Positions 18,948 through 28,947 of a stretch of 64,000 bases of DNA are shown in pieces. This stretch comes from RH-AL1 sp965198485. Its GTDB lineage: Bacteria > Pseudomonadota > Alphaproteobacteria > Rhizobiales > Beijerinckiaceae. Made by a program: the position numbers and the translations under genes. The first letter of the stretch is position 1, and the number at the start of each line of letters is the position of its first letter. The stretch covers positions 1,860,001 through 1,924,000 of the forward strand of contig CBDAPQ010000005.1 of the NCBI GenBank assembly GCA_965198485.1, given 5' to 3'. The notes below the pieces were generated by a model. It was not told the DNA's origin and searched no databases. It saw nothing but the letters and a program-made list of their open reading frames with translations.

Positions 18948-19514
18948 TCAGAGCTCCTCGACGGCGCGCGCGGCGCCGTCGAGGATTGCTGTGATGCGGC
19001 TGAGGTCGGCACTCTCGCCGCGATCCATGCGCAGGCGAAGCGCTGTCTTCAGGTTCTCCATGGCGCGAAGGATCTCCGGCGCCGCGCCGCCTCCCATGCG
19101 CTGGCGCAGCTCACTCATACGGGCGAAGACGCGCTCGATGTCGGCACTGCTGCGTTCCAGTTCGGCACGGCCTTCCGCCGTGAGGCCGTAGAGCCTTCGA
19201 GGTCCGTCGGTTTCGACGACGGCGATCAAGCCTTGCTCCTCGAGCAGGGTCAGCGTCGGGTAGACGATCCCCGGGGACGGCGCGTAGGCGCCGCCGAACC
19301 GCTCCTCGACCATGCGGATGATCTCGTAGCCGTGCGCCGGTTTTTCCGCGAGCAGTTTGAGCACGACGTAGCGCAGGTCGCCCTGCTCGAACATGCGTGG
19401 ACGGCCGCCGCGTGGACCGAAGCCGCGACCGCCGAAGCGCGCTCCGCCTCCACCGCGCCCCATGCCCGTCGGGCCGTGACAGCGCATCGTATGATGATGT
19501 GAACCAAGCCACAT
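18948..19514 (-). CDS. PadR-family transcriptional regulator
   Basis: Up to 188 residues. A His/Gly/Arg-rich N-terminal stretch (GRGGGG...RGGRPR) precedes the PadR winged helix: FEQGDLRYVVLKLLAEKPAHGYEIIRMVEERFGG, SPGIVYPTLTLLEEQGLI, GPRRLYGLTAEGRAEL. The C-terminal helices carry repeated Leu heptads for dimerisation. Such His/Gly-rich PadR proteins are frequent in Rhizobiales; the ligand is unknown. The start is uncertain, with ATGs at 19514, 19487 and 19463. Two 10-bp near-palindromes lie upstream and suggest autoregulation. It ends one base after the opgD-like gene, in convergent orientation. Confidence 0.85.
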   Translation of the reverse strand: MWLGSHHHTMRCHGPTGMGRGGGGARFGGRGFGPRGGRPRMFEQGDLRYVVLKLLAEKPAHGYEIIRMVEERFGGAYAPSPGIVYPTLTLLEEQGLIAVVETDGPRRLYGLTAEGRAELERSSADIERVFARMSELRQRMGGGAAPEILRAMENLKTALRLRMDRGESADLSRITAILDGAARAVEEL

Positions 19515-19536
19515 GGCACGATCTCACTGGGCTCGA

Positions 19537-19561
19537 AGATATATCTCAGAAAGATACATCT
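19537..19561. promoter_or_regulatory. Paired 10-bp palindromes, candidate PadR operator
   Basis: AGATATATCT (19537-19546, perfect palindrome) and AGATACATCT (19552-19561, one mismatch) are separated by five bases, giving 15-bp centre-to-centre spacing. They lie 23-47 bases upstream of the first ATG of the PadR gene. PadR proteins often bind AT-rich palindromes with ATAC/GTAT cores, so autoregulation is inferred. Confidence 0.5.
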
Positions 19562-19646
19562 TGGCAAGTCTCAGAACGATCCCATTCGAAAAAGGCGCCG
19601 GCTCGAGGCTTGCGCCTTCTATGTGTCTGCGGCTCGGCGATCAGTC

Positions 19647-20339
19647 CTAGGAATGAAGCGCTGGCGCCATGGTGTGATGGCCGACGCCCATGCTCTGGAG
19701 GAAGGCGGCGATGGCCTGGGTGCGGCGGTCGCAGCCGAGCTTCTCGAGGATCGCCGAGACATGGCTCTTGACCGTCCCCTCGGTCACGCCCAGCTCCCAA
19801 GCGATCTGCTTGTTGAGCAGGCCGCGGGTCATGAGCTCCAAAATCTCGACCTGGCGACACGAAAGCTTCGACATCCCGCTTGGCGGGCAGACGCGGCCTT
19901 CGGTCTTGAACCAAGTGCGACCCTCGGCGAGTTCGGCTACGGCCTGTTCCAGATCGGCGACCTCGCAATCAGGCGACACGACGCCAGACACCCCGCGGAG
20001 TTGAAGTAGGCGATGGGCGCCCGAATCGGTGTTGGCCAAGAGCAGGAACGCGATCTTCTTTTCGCGAACATGCTCGCGTAAGCCGGTCGTGTCTTTCTCC
20101 AACGCCGTCCAGGCGTTGGTATCGCAGACGAGTAGGCCGCTGTCGCGAGACTGAAGGATCGCGTTCTCGACATCGGCCAAACGGGCTCCGTGGTGGATCA
20201 CCTGGCCTTGAAGGCTGGCTTGGATCCGAAGCGCGCTGACGATGCCGAGACGGACGAGCGCGCCGGCGTGGACGACGATGATGGACGAAGCGTTGCCGGC
20301 GACTTCTATGGTCGCGGTGTCAAAGCTCTTGAAAGGCAT
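19647..20339 (-). CDS. LuxR-type response regulator with atypical receiver
   Basis: 230 residues from MPFKSFDT. The N-terminal ~140 residues resemble a receiver fold (SIIVVHAGALVRLGIVSAL, GLLVCDTNAW with a candidate Asp, FLLLANTDSG, GVSGVVSPD) but the acidic pocket is absent and the usual Lys is not evident. The C-terminal LuxR/NarL helix-turn-helix is intact: LSCRQVEILELMTRGLLNKQIAWELGVTEGTVKSHVSAILEKLG. No histidine kinase is adjacent. GGGAG lies nine bases before the ATG. Divergent from the ScfR-type gene, sharing a 116-bp intergenic region. Confidence 0.82.
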   Translation of the reverse strand: MPFKSFDTATIEVAGNASSIIVVHAGALVRLGIVSALRIQASLQGQVIHHGARLADVENAILQSRDSGLLVCDTNAWTALEKDTTGLREHVREKKIAFLLLANTDSGAHRLLQLRGVSGVVSPDCEVADLEQAVAELAEGRTWFKTEGRVCPPSGMSKLSCRQVEILELMTRGLLNKQIAWELGVTEGTVKSHVSAILEKLGCDRRTQAIAAFLQSMGVGHHTMAPALHS

Positions 20340-20420
20340 TGAGCATTTCTCCCGTATGCCTTTCGATAGGTAGCCCCAATCGGGGGATATGGCAGCGACA
20401 ATCAGGTGCACCTGCAACGT

Positions 20421-20442
20421 TTTTGCAAATCGCAATTGCAAT
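20421..20442. promoter_or_regulatory. TTTGCAAA-like motif and GCAATTGC palindrome, candidate ScfR/RamB-type operator
   Basis: TTTTGCAAAT (20421-20430) is followed by GCAATTGC (20432-20439, a perfect palindrome). Relatives of the downstream regulator (RamB/PrpR of actinobacteria) recognise TTTGCAAA-type sites. The position just before the regulator gene and between divergent promoters suggests autoregulation. This is an inference from motif similarity only. Confidence 0.45.
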
Positions 20443-20455
20443 GTTACAAACTTCG

Positions 20456-21874
20456 ATGCGCCAGAAGATCTTTGTCGGTCCCAAGATTCGCCAGCTGCGC
20501 GAGGCCGGCGGCCTAAACCAGGGCGCGTTCGCGGAGCGTCTTGGTATTTCGGCGAGCTACCTCAACCAGATCGAAAACAACCAGCGTCCCTTGACTGCCC
20601 AGGTCATGGTGGCGCTGGCGCAGACATACTCGATCGATGTTGCCGCTTTCGCGCAGCAGGACGATGACAAGGTTGTGAGCAGCCTGCGCGAGGCGCTCGC
20701 CGATCCTGTCTTCGGTGGTCTCGCAGCCAACGGCCAGGATCTGAAGACGATCGTCGCCAACGTGCCGTGGTTCGCCCACGCCTTCCTCAACCTGCACCTC
20801 GCCTTTCGCCGCACCGACGAGAAGCTGCATGCGCTCGATGAGCGATATGCCGTGAATGACGAGGACCGTCCGCATGCCGTGCTGATGCCCTACGAGCAGG
20901 TGCGCGACTTCCTGCACTATCGCAGCAACTACTTCGAGGATCTCGATGCCGCCGCCGAGGACCTTGCCGAGCAGACCTTCGGCCTCGTCGCTGCCCGTCC
21001 GGATACGGTGGCGAACTACCTGTTCACCAAGCACCAGATCCGCATCGAGTTTAGGCCGGTGGAGCCGAACTCGCGCTTCATGCGCCAGCTCGATCGCAAG
21101 GCCCGCGTGCTGTGGCTGCGCGAAGGCATCGACCCGTCGTCGGCGACCTTCCTGATGGCGCAGCAGATCGGCCTCCTCGAACAGGGCGAGGCCATCGAGC
21201 GCATCGTCGTCTCCGCCGATTTTCGCTCGGAGGATGCCGCCGCGATCACCCGGCTCGCGCTCGCCAACTACTACGCCGGCGCCGTTCTGATGCCCTACGA
21301 TCGCTTCCTCGAACAGGCCCGCAAGACCCGCTACGATGCCGAACGGCTGTGCTTCACCTTCGGCACCTCGTTCGAGCAGGTCGGGCATCGCTTCTCGACG
21401 CTGCAGAAGCCCAACGCCAAGGGCGTGCCGTTCTATTTCGTGCGATTCGACAGGGCCGGCAACATCATCAAGCGCCACTCCTCGACGCGCTTCCAGTTCG
21501 CCCGTTTCGGCGGCACCTGCCCGTTGTGGAACGTCCACGAGGCCTTCGAGGCGGCCGGCCGCACGCTGGTCCAAATCGCCGAGATGCCCGACGGGGTGCG
21601 CTACCTTTGCGTGGCGCGCGCGGTGACCAAATCCGGCGGCAGCCACCTGGCACCCCCGCGGCACTACGCGCTCGGGATCGGCTGCGAGGCGGCGCATGCC
21701 AATGACGTCGTCTACGGCGACCTCGTCGATCTCAAGGCGCCGCCCGTGCTGATCGGGGTCAGCTGCCGCATGTGCGAGCGCCACGAATGTCCGCAGCGCG
21801 CCGCGCCCCCAATCGACCGCGCGCTCTTCGTCGACCCGGACCGCCGCGACTTCGTGCCGTTCCGCTTCGCCTGA
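20456..21874 (+). CDS. XRE-family transcriptional regulator, ScfR (short-chain fatty acyl regulator)-like
   Basis: About 472 residues. An N-terminal Cro/C1 helix-turn-helix is seen (KIRQLREAGGLNQGAFAERLGISASYLNQIENNQRPL). A middle IrrE/ImmA-like domain follows, in which the HExxH zinc motif is replaced by MAQQIGLLEQG, so peptidase activity is not expected. The C-terminal DUF2083-type domain has GVPFYFVRFDRAGNI, CPLWN and a CRMCERHECPQR Cys cluster. Relatives sense short-chain acyl-CoA and control propionate/glyoxylate metabolism. ATGs at 20441 and 20456 are possible; the second is chosen because the palindromic motif overlaps the first. Confidence 0.85.
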   Translation: MRQKIFVGPKIRQLREAGGLNQGAFAERLGISASYLNQIENNQRPLTAQVMVALAQTYSIDVAAFAQQDDDKVVSSLREALADPVFGGLAANGQDLKTIVANVPWFAHAFLNLHLAFRRTDEKLHALDERYAVNDEDRPHAVLMPYEQVRDFLHYRSNYFEDLDAAAEDLAEQTFGLVAARPDTVANYLFTKHQIRIEFRPVEPNSRFMRQLDRKARVLWLREGIDPSSATFLMAQQIGLLEQGEAIERIVVSADFRSEDAAAITRLALANYYAGAVLMPYDRFLEQARKTRYDAERLCFTFGTSFEQVGHRFSTLQKPNAKGVPFYFVRFDRAGNIIKRHSSTRFQFARFGGTCPLWNVHEAFEAAGRTLVQIAEMPDGVRYLCVARAVTKSGGSHLAPPRHYALGIGCEAAHANDVVYGDLVDLKAPPVLIGVSCRMCERHECPQRAAPPIDRALFVDPDRRDFVPFRFA

Positions 21875-21877
21875 CGC

Positions 21878-22507
21878 TCAGGCGCTCTCGCGCTCGGCCG
21901 CGTCGAGCAGGCGCTCCTCGTGCCTCTTGTAGAAGCGCCACAGCAGGACGCCACCGATGACCGCCAGCGCCAGCGCGATCCAGCCCAACGGACCCGCGAC
22001 GCGTTCGAGACCCTTGCCGAGAAGGTAGCCGCCAAAGCCGAAGAGGCACGCCCAGGTGATCCCGCCCGCGGCATTCCAAAGGAAAAAGGTCGCCGGGTGC
22101 AGGCCGTTGGCGCCGGCGAGCAGCGCGGCATAGGTGCGGAGCAGCGCCACGAAGCGGCCGAAGAAGACGATGGCGCCGCCGTAGCGCTTGAACAGGAAGC
22201 GTCCGAGCTGCTGCTTGCGCTCGTCGAGTCCCACCCTCGGTCCGTGGCGCGTCAGCAGGCCCTGGCCGTAGCGCCGCCCGACCCAGAAGCCGAGGTTGTC
22301 GCCGAGGATCGCCGCCGCCGCCGCCGCCAGCACGACCAGGCGGATGTCGAGACCATGCTTCGCGCCGGCATAGATCGCGGCGCTGACCAGCACCGTCTCG
22401 CCGGGCATCGGCACGCCGGCGCTCTCGAGCGCGATCACCAAGAAGACGGCGTAATACCCATAGCTGGCGACGATGCCGGTCAGCGCCTCGGAACTGAAGA
22501 TGTGCAA
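21878..22507 (-). CDS. DedA-family membrane protein
   Basis: About 210 residues, 4-5 membrane helices. The family signature is clear: GYYAVFLVIALESAGVPMPGETVLVSAA near the N-terminus, then LGDNLGFWVGRRYGQ and FFGRFVALLRTYAALLAGANGLHPATFFLWNAAGGITWA, the FGRF-x6-R-x3-P/A-GAN segment. DedA proteins act in undecaprenyl-phosphate or phospholipid recycling. No ATG lies near the conserved start: the frame is open to 22654 with GTG at 22564 and TTG at 22507. The TTG is chosen because PLHIFSSEAL matches family N-termini, so the start is uncertain. Divergent from the cardiolipin synthase-like gene. Confidence 0.8.
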   Translation of the reverse strand: MHIFSSEALTGIVASYGYYAVFLVIALESAGVPMPGETVLVSAAIYAGAKHGLDIRLVVLAAAAAAILGDNLGFWVGRRYGQGLLTRHGPRVGLDERKQQLGRFLFKRYGGAIVFFGRFVALLRTYAALLAGANGLHPATFFLWNAAGGITWACLFGFGGYLLGKGLERVAGPLGWIALALAVIGGVLLWRFYKRHEERLLDAAERESA

Positions 22508-22612
22508 CGGCCGGCGTCCCCCTCTGATATGGGGCGCCAACGCGCGAGCCGGCGCGATGGTCACCTTCGCGCTCGGCACCGCCGCCCTTGAAATGAGCCC
22601 TCGTTTGCCGTG

Positions 22613-24079
22613 ATGAAGCGCAACCGGCACGACGCCGGCCGGGATTCTCGTCACGTGCAGACGCTCGCCGACCTTTACGGCCCTTTACGCTTCAAGGTGC
22701 TGCCGCCGCTGCTCGTCGCGCTGGCGATCTGGGCGAGCGCCCACGCCTTGCTGCGCAAGCGCGATGTCGGCTCGGCGCTCGGCTGGATCGGCTTGATCTG
22801 GCTGGTGCCGGGCGTCGGAATGCTCCTCTACGTTCTGCTCGGCATCAATCGGGTGCAGCGCCGCGCCGAGAGGCTGCGCCGTCCGCAGAAGAATCGCACG
22901 CCTAAGAAGACCGATACCCGGCACGAGATGAACGAGGATCTCGAGGCGCTGCAACGCGGCATCAGCCGCGTGTCACGCCGCTCGCTGGAGGCAGGCTGTC
23001 ACCTGACCATCTACCAAAACGGCGACGAGGCCTACCCGGCCATGATCGCGGCCATCGAGACGGCACGCACGAGCATCGGCATCACCAGCTTCATCTGGCG
23101 CACCGACGAGAACGGCATGCGCTTCATCGAGGCCCTAGCGGCGGCCAAGGCGCGCGGCGTGGACGTCCGCGCGATCGTCGATGGCATCGGCGGCAACTGG
23201 GTGTTGTCGCAGGCCTATCACGCGTTGCGCCGCCGTGGCGTACCGGTCGGGCGCTTCCTGCATTCGCCGCTGCCGTGGCGCATGCCGCTCGTCAACCTGC
23301 GCTCGCACAAGAAGATCCTCGTGATCGACGGCACGATCGGCTTCACCGGCGGCATGAACATCGCCGATGAGAACGTGATGCGCATGAGCCCCAAGCATCC
23401 GGTGCAGGACACCCACTTCAAGGTCGAGGGCCCGGTGGTGGCGCAGCTCTCCGACGCGTTCGCCGACGATTGGGCCTTCGTGATGAAGCAGGAGCTCGAG
23501 GGGCCGGCCTGGTTCCGCGAGATCAAGGCTTGCGGTCACGCCAAGGCTCGCGTCATCACCTCCGGTCCGGACCAGGATCTCGAGAAGATCGAGTTCTGCG
23601 TCATGCAGGCGGTCGCCTGCGCGCGCACGTCCCTCTACGTGATGACGCCATACTTCCTGCCGGACGAGCGGCTGCTCACCGCGCTGTCGCTTGCCGCCAT
23701 GCGGGGCGTCGTCGTCCACGTCGTCATGCCGCGCCGCAGCAACCATCGCTTCGTCGATTGGGCGGCGCGACACAATATCGGCAACTTGCTGAAGGACGGC
23801 GTCAACGTCTGGCTCGGCCCGCCGCCCTTCCGGCATACCAAGATCATGGTGATCGACGGCCAATGGGCGCTGATCGGAAGCGCCAACTGGGACATGCGCT
23901 CGTTCCGGCTCAACTTCGAGCTTTGCATGGAGGTCTACGACCAACAGATCGCCCAGACGCTGCAGCATTTCGTTTCGAGCCACCGCGGCGAGCCGCTGAC
24001 CAACAAGGAGCTCAAAGCACGATCGCTGCCGACACGGCTGCGCGACGCCGCCGTGCGGCTGGCGATGCCCTACATGTGA
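22613..24079 (+). CDS. cls: Cardiolipin synthase-like phospholipase D protein
   Basis: 488 residues. Two N-terminal membrane helices (~25-85) are followed by two HKD domains: HKKILVIDGTIGFTGGMN and HTKIMVIDGQWALIGSANWD, both with complete H-x-K-x4-D. PYFLPDERLLTAL between them is typical of bacterial Cls. It would condense two phosphatidylglycerols (or PG and PE) to cardiolipin in the inner membrane. Divergent from a DedA gene, a pairing consistent with membrane-lipid work. The GTG at 22610 is immediately upstream of the ATG chosen. Confidence 0.9.
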   Translation: MKRNRHDAGRDSRHVQTLADLYGPLRFKVLPPLLVALAIWASAHALLRKRDVGSALGWIGLIWLVPGVGMLLYVLLGINRVQRRAERLRRPQKNRTPKKTDTRHEMNEDLEALQRGISRVSRRSLEAGCHLTIYQNGDEAYPAMIAAIETARTSIGITSFIWRTDENGMRFIEALAAAKARGVDVRAIVDGIGGNWVLSQAYHALRRRGVPVGRFLHSPLPWRMPLVNLRSHKKILVIDGTIGFTGGMNIADENVMRMSPKHPVQDTHFKVEGPVVAQLSDAFADDWAFVMKQELEGPAWFREIKACGHAKARVITSGPDQDLEKIEFCVMQAVACARTSLYVMTPYFLPDERLLTALSLAAMRGVVVHVVMPRRSNHRFVDWAARHNIGNLLKDGVNVWLGPPPFRHTKIMVIDGQWALIGSANWDMRSFRLNFELCMEVYDQQIAQTLQHFVSSHRGEPLTNKELKARSLPTRLRDAAVRLAMPYM

Positions 24080-24097
24080 GTAGAGAGGAGAGGCGAG

Positions 24098-24772
24098 CTA
24101 CCGCGCCAGCGCGGGCAGGACCGTTCCGATGAGGATTGCCGCCCAGTGCACGCCGGCGGCGGCGACAACGTGGCCGTGCCAGATCGAGCGGGAGAAGGTC
24201 ACATTCTCCCTCACATGCCAGATGATGCCGGCGCTGTAGACCAGGCCGCCGAGCACCAGCAGCACGATGGCGGGAGTGGAGAGCGCTTGGACGACCGGTC
24301 CAGCGGCCAGAACCACGATCCAGCCTAGCGAGAGATAGAGCGCGATCCAGAGGCCTTCGCGCAGTTGCGGAACGAAGATCTTGCCGAGGATACCGAGCCC
24401 GGCGATGGTCCAGACCGCGGTGGTCATGCCCCAGGCCCAGCCGCCCTTCAGCGCCAGCGTGGTGAAGGGGGTGTAGGAGCCGGCGATCATGAGGAAGATG
24501 CCGGAATGATCGAGCCGGCGGTACAGCGGCCTGAGCTTGCCGCGTGAGAAGTTGTAGGCGGCGGAAAAGGCCAGCATCAGCACGAAGCCGGCGGCGTAGA
24601 TGCCGATGGCGGTGGCGTATGCCGCACCCAGTGCCAGGGCCAGGGAGAAGATCACGGCGCCGCCGACCAGCGCCAGCGCCATGCCTACGGCGTGGACCGC
24701 CACGTCCGCACGCCAGGCCGCTGCCGTCGGATAGTGATACATGGCTTTGACGCGCTTGCTGATCACGATCAT
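24098..24772 (-). CDS. Hemolysin III / PAQR-family membrane protein
   Basis: About 224 residues with seven predicted membrane helices. The PAQR landmarks are present: YNFS near the end of helix 2, LDHSGIFLMIAGSYTPF with the conserved Asp-His and Ser, and WHVRENVTFSRSIWHGHVVAAAGVHWAAI with the metal-ligand-like His pair. In bacteria these YqfA/HlyIII proteins have no settled function; ties to membrane fluidity are suggested. ATGs at 24790, 24772 and 24742 are possible; the middle one is taken. Confidence 0.85.
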   Translation of the reverse strand: MIVISKRVKAMYHYPTAAAWRADVAVHAVGMALALVGGAVIFSLALALGAAYATAIGIYAAGFVLMLAFSAAYNFSRGKLRPLYRRLDHSGIFLMIAGSYTPFTTLALKGGWAWGMTTAVWTIAGLGILGKIFVPQLREGLWIALYLSLGWIVVLAAGPVVQALSTPAIVLLVLGGLVYSAGIIWHVRENVTFSRSIWHGHVVAAAGVHWAAILIGTVLPALAR

Positions 24773-24931
24773 ATTATGCCGCCGGCCCAAGGCAGAATTA
24801 AGCCAAGCCTACGCTTTGATCAAATGGCAAGCTGCCGCCGCTATAGGTGTTGAGCGATGGGCAACTGGCCTGACTAGCCTTTCGGTATCGGCGCCGTTTG
24901 CGCGTGGAGTTCGCGCTCGCGGCTTGCTCGA

Positions 24932-26215
24932 TCATGACGAGCCGAAACGATTCCAGAAGCCGTGCTTGCGCCCGTAAGCCTTCCGCAAGGCCGCGCGATA
25001 CGCCTCGTGCGGCTCGAGCGTCGAACCTGCGATCTCCGCGGCCATAAGGTCGAGTTGCGCGAGGTGCCGCGCGGCGTGACCGTAAGCTTGCGATCGCCCC
25101 CTGGACAGAACATCGTCGATGAGCGCGCGGTAGAGGATCGTGGCGGCGACGGCATGGCCTTCTTCCAGCGCCTCGGCGGCTGGCGCGAGAACTTCGTAGT
25201 GAGCGAAGGCTTCGTCGAGTGCCTCGTCATCCTCGAAATCGGGCAGCTTGCCCACGTAGGCGCGCAGCATCTCGGGATCGAGCTGGTCGCGAAAGGTCTG
25301 CAGACGAAGACGCTGAGCGGCCTCGTTTTCGCTCATCGCCTCGAGCACCTTGAGGTTCGAGCCTAATCCGTCGAGACGCAAAGACATCAATATCGAATTG
25401 ATGGTCGGCCAAGTCTTCGTAAGAGGCGACCTTCAGCGTGCGCGTGAGCGGCCGACGCACCTCGGCCAAGGCCTCCGCTAGGCGCCCGGCTTTCAGGAGC
25501 CGCTCCGCGATACCGACGGTGTCGCGTTGCGACTCGGGTTTGCTCGTCTCGACGGCGATGTAGGAGTCGACGTCGTCACCAGCGTCGGCGACCGCTTGCT
25601 GCACCTTACGCAACTGACTGCGCCGGAGCGCCTGTCGCCAGCCGCCCGACGAACCCGCGTCCACTGGCGACAAGGACTTGCGGCAGGCTTCACCGATCGA
25701 CGCGTGTTCCGCCGCTTCGAGCGACGGTATCAGATCGATGACGGCAAGGCCGACGACGCCGACGGTGTCGCCGAGCATGGCCGGGATCAATCGGCCGATC
25801 ACTCGCCTGCGTTCCAGGCCCATACGCAGGATCAAGTCCGGGAGCTTCAGCGCCGCCTTTTCGTAGAGCGCGAGCATCGATCCGGAGGGATCATCGACCC
25901 TCTCGAGGACGCTGGCGGCGCCGCCGAGGAATCGCAGCAGCCGGTCGCTCGAGGCGCCAGGATCGACCCTTCCGAGTTCCTCGGTGATCACCGCGACCAG
26001 GAATTCGAGGTCGGCCAGAAAGGCCTTGCGTCGGTCGTAATCCACGACGCCGCGCTAGCCGCGACGGCGTCGGGCCCGTCGGCGGCGGCCAGGGCTGCCG
26101 TCGCGATTCGCTTGAACGGCGGGTTGCGCGAGGCTTCCTCGATAATAAGCCGAGCCAACCGCTCGGCGCCCAGCTCGACAAGCGTTTCCTGCTTCAGCTT
26201 TGCACGCAGTGCCAT
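24932..26215 (-). pseudogene. DUF6880-family gene broken by two frameshifts
   Basis: Three consecutive reading frames together rebuild one protein. Segment 1 (ATG 26215 with GAGGAAAG upstream) encodes MALRAKLKQETLVELGAERL up to GPDAVAA near 26050. Segment 2 resumes in another frame at VDYDRRKAFLADLE (26045) and runs to YEDLADHQFDI near 25395. Segment 3 continues from SLRLDGLGSN (25386) to GRKHGFWNRF at 24932. The order and motifs match DUF6880 proteins (GAERL; DxxRRxAL; PAAEALE...AATxLYRALIDD...YGHAARHL...GRKHGFW). At the first break ~20 residues normally present between GPxA and the D/W-DRR motif appear missing, so this is a deletion rather than a simple sequencing slip. The function of the family is unknown. 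Confidence 0.75.
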
Positions 26216-26439
26216 GAGTTTTCTTTCCTCGGTGCACACACCTCGCGCTAAGCGCCGCGAGTGCATCGCGCAAGGCGATCGCGCGTGCGCAAACCCGCTC
26301 CGTTCCGCGCATGCATGACGAAGGAGCGCGGACCATCCTGGCGTCGCCGCACCAACGGGGCAAGCTGGTCCGCTCGGCCACGCCTTTTAGCCCTATCCGG
26401 ACGCTTGCCGATGATCCCGTTTTGTTCTAATCCTCGGCG

Positions 26440-27918
<1,479 letters not shown>

Positions 27919-28010
27919 CGGGCGCGGCAACCTTCGCTATAGACTGGCTTGCACAGTAAGCTGGCGCGCTCGTCGAGACGGCGCGGCACACGCCACCTCA
28001 AGGTCCGGGC

Positions 28011-28661
28011 ATGCCCTCCTATCTCGATATCGGCCTGCTCGCGGTGATCCTCGTGTCCGCTCTTCTCGCCATGCTGCGGGGCTTCACGCGCGAAATCCTT
28101 GCCATCGCCTCCTGGATCGCGGCGGCGGCGGCGGGCATCTTCCTGCACCCCTATCTCGTGCCTTACCTGAAGCCCTATTCCTTCTTCGCCAAGGATTGGA
28201 TCGCCGCGCTCGCCGCCGGGACGATCATCTTCTTCGTGGCTTTGATCTTAGTCTCGATCATCACGGTGAACCTGTCGGATGCCGTGCTCGACTCCAAGGT
28301 CGGCGCGCTCGACCGAACGCTCGGCTTTCTGTTCGGTGCCGCGCGCGGTTTCATCCTGTGCGTCATCGCGTTCGTATTTTTCGCCAAGCTCGACACCGCG
28401 TCCGACAAGTGGCCCACGTGGGTGCGCAACGCGCGGTCGCGTCCGGCGCTGCAGAGCGTCGGCGACGAGCTGCAAGCCATGCTTCCGCACAATTTGTTGG
28501 ACAAGTACATCAAGGACAAGACCGCTCCGGGCGAGGAGCCGCCGCCCGAAGGCGCCGCCGGCAAGCCCGACAACAGCAAGGCCGATGCCGAGCAGGACTC
28601 TCCTGCGCCGTTGCCCCCGGTGCGTGACCGTGGGGTTGCGAACGGTGGGAAAGAGCCCTAG
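28011..28661 (+). CDS. cvpA: CvpA-family membrane protein
   Basis: 216 residues with four predicted membrane helices: YLDIGLLAVILVSALLAMLRGFTREILAI is the CvpA signature, followed by WIAAAAAGIFLHPYL, AAGTIIFFVALILVSIITVNL and LDRTLGFLFGAARGFILCVIAFV. The C-terminal ~60 residues are hydrophilic and Pro/Ala/Glu-rich. CvpA proteins are needed for colicin V production and envelope integrity. In many alphaproteobacteria purF follows directly; here an accessory segment does. Confidence 0.9.
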   Translation: MPSYLDIGLLAVILVSALLAMLRGFTREILAIASWIAAAAAGIFLHPYLVPYLKPYSFFAKDWIAALAAGTIIFFVALILVSIITVNLSDAVLDSKVGALDRTLGFLFGAARGFILCVIAFVFFAKLDTASDKWPTWVRNARSRPALQSVGDELQAMLPHNLLDKYIKDKTAPGEEPPPEGAAGKPDNSKADAEQDSPAPLPPVRDRGVANGGKEP

Positions 28662-28947
28662 CCCGACACCTATCTGTTCGACCATCATGCCGTGCACGAC
28701 ATCGATCATAGAGGCACGTTGACGCTCACGTCTTGAAGCGTGCGGCTAATGAACACCTTGAATAAACCCGTTTTTTCTCGCCTAAAATGAGGCGCATCAA
28801 GACTCCGCAATCAAGCTTTGAGTTTTTATAGCTCCGAACCGAGGCATGTCAAAGGATAGAATTATAGCTCTTGCTCAACGATCGGCAGCGCACTTGTCAA
28901 TCTTTGTCTTGGTCGTCGAATGCGCCAGCAAATAGGAATATAAGGGA

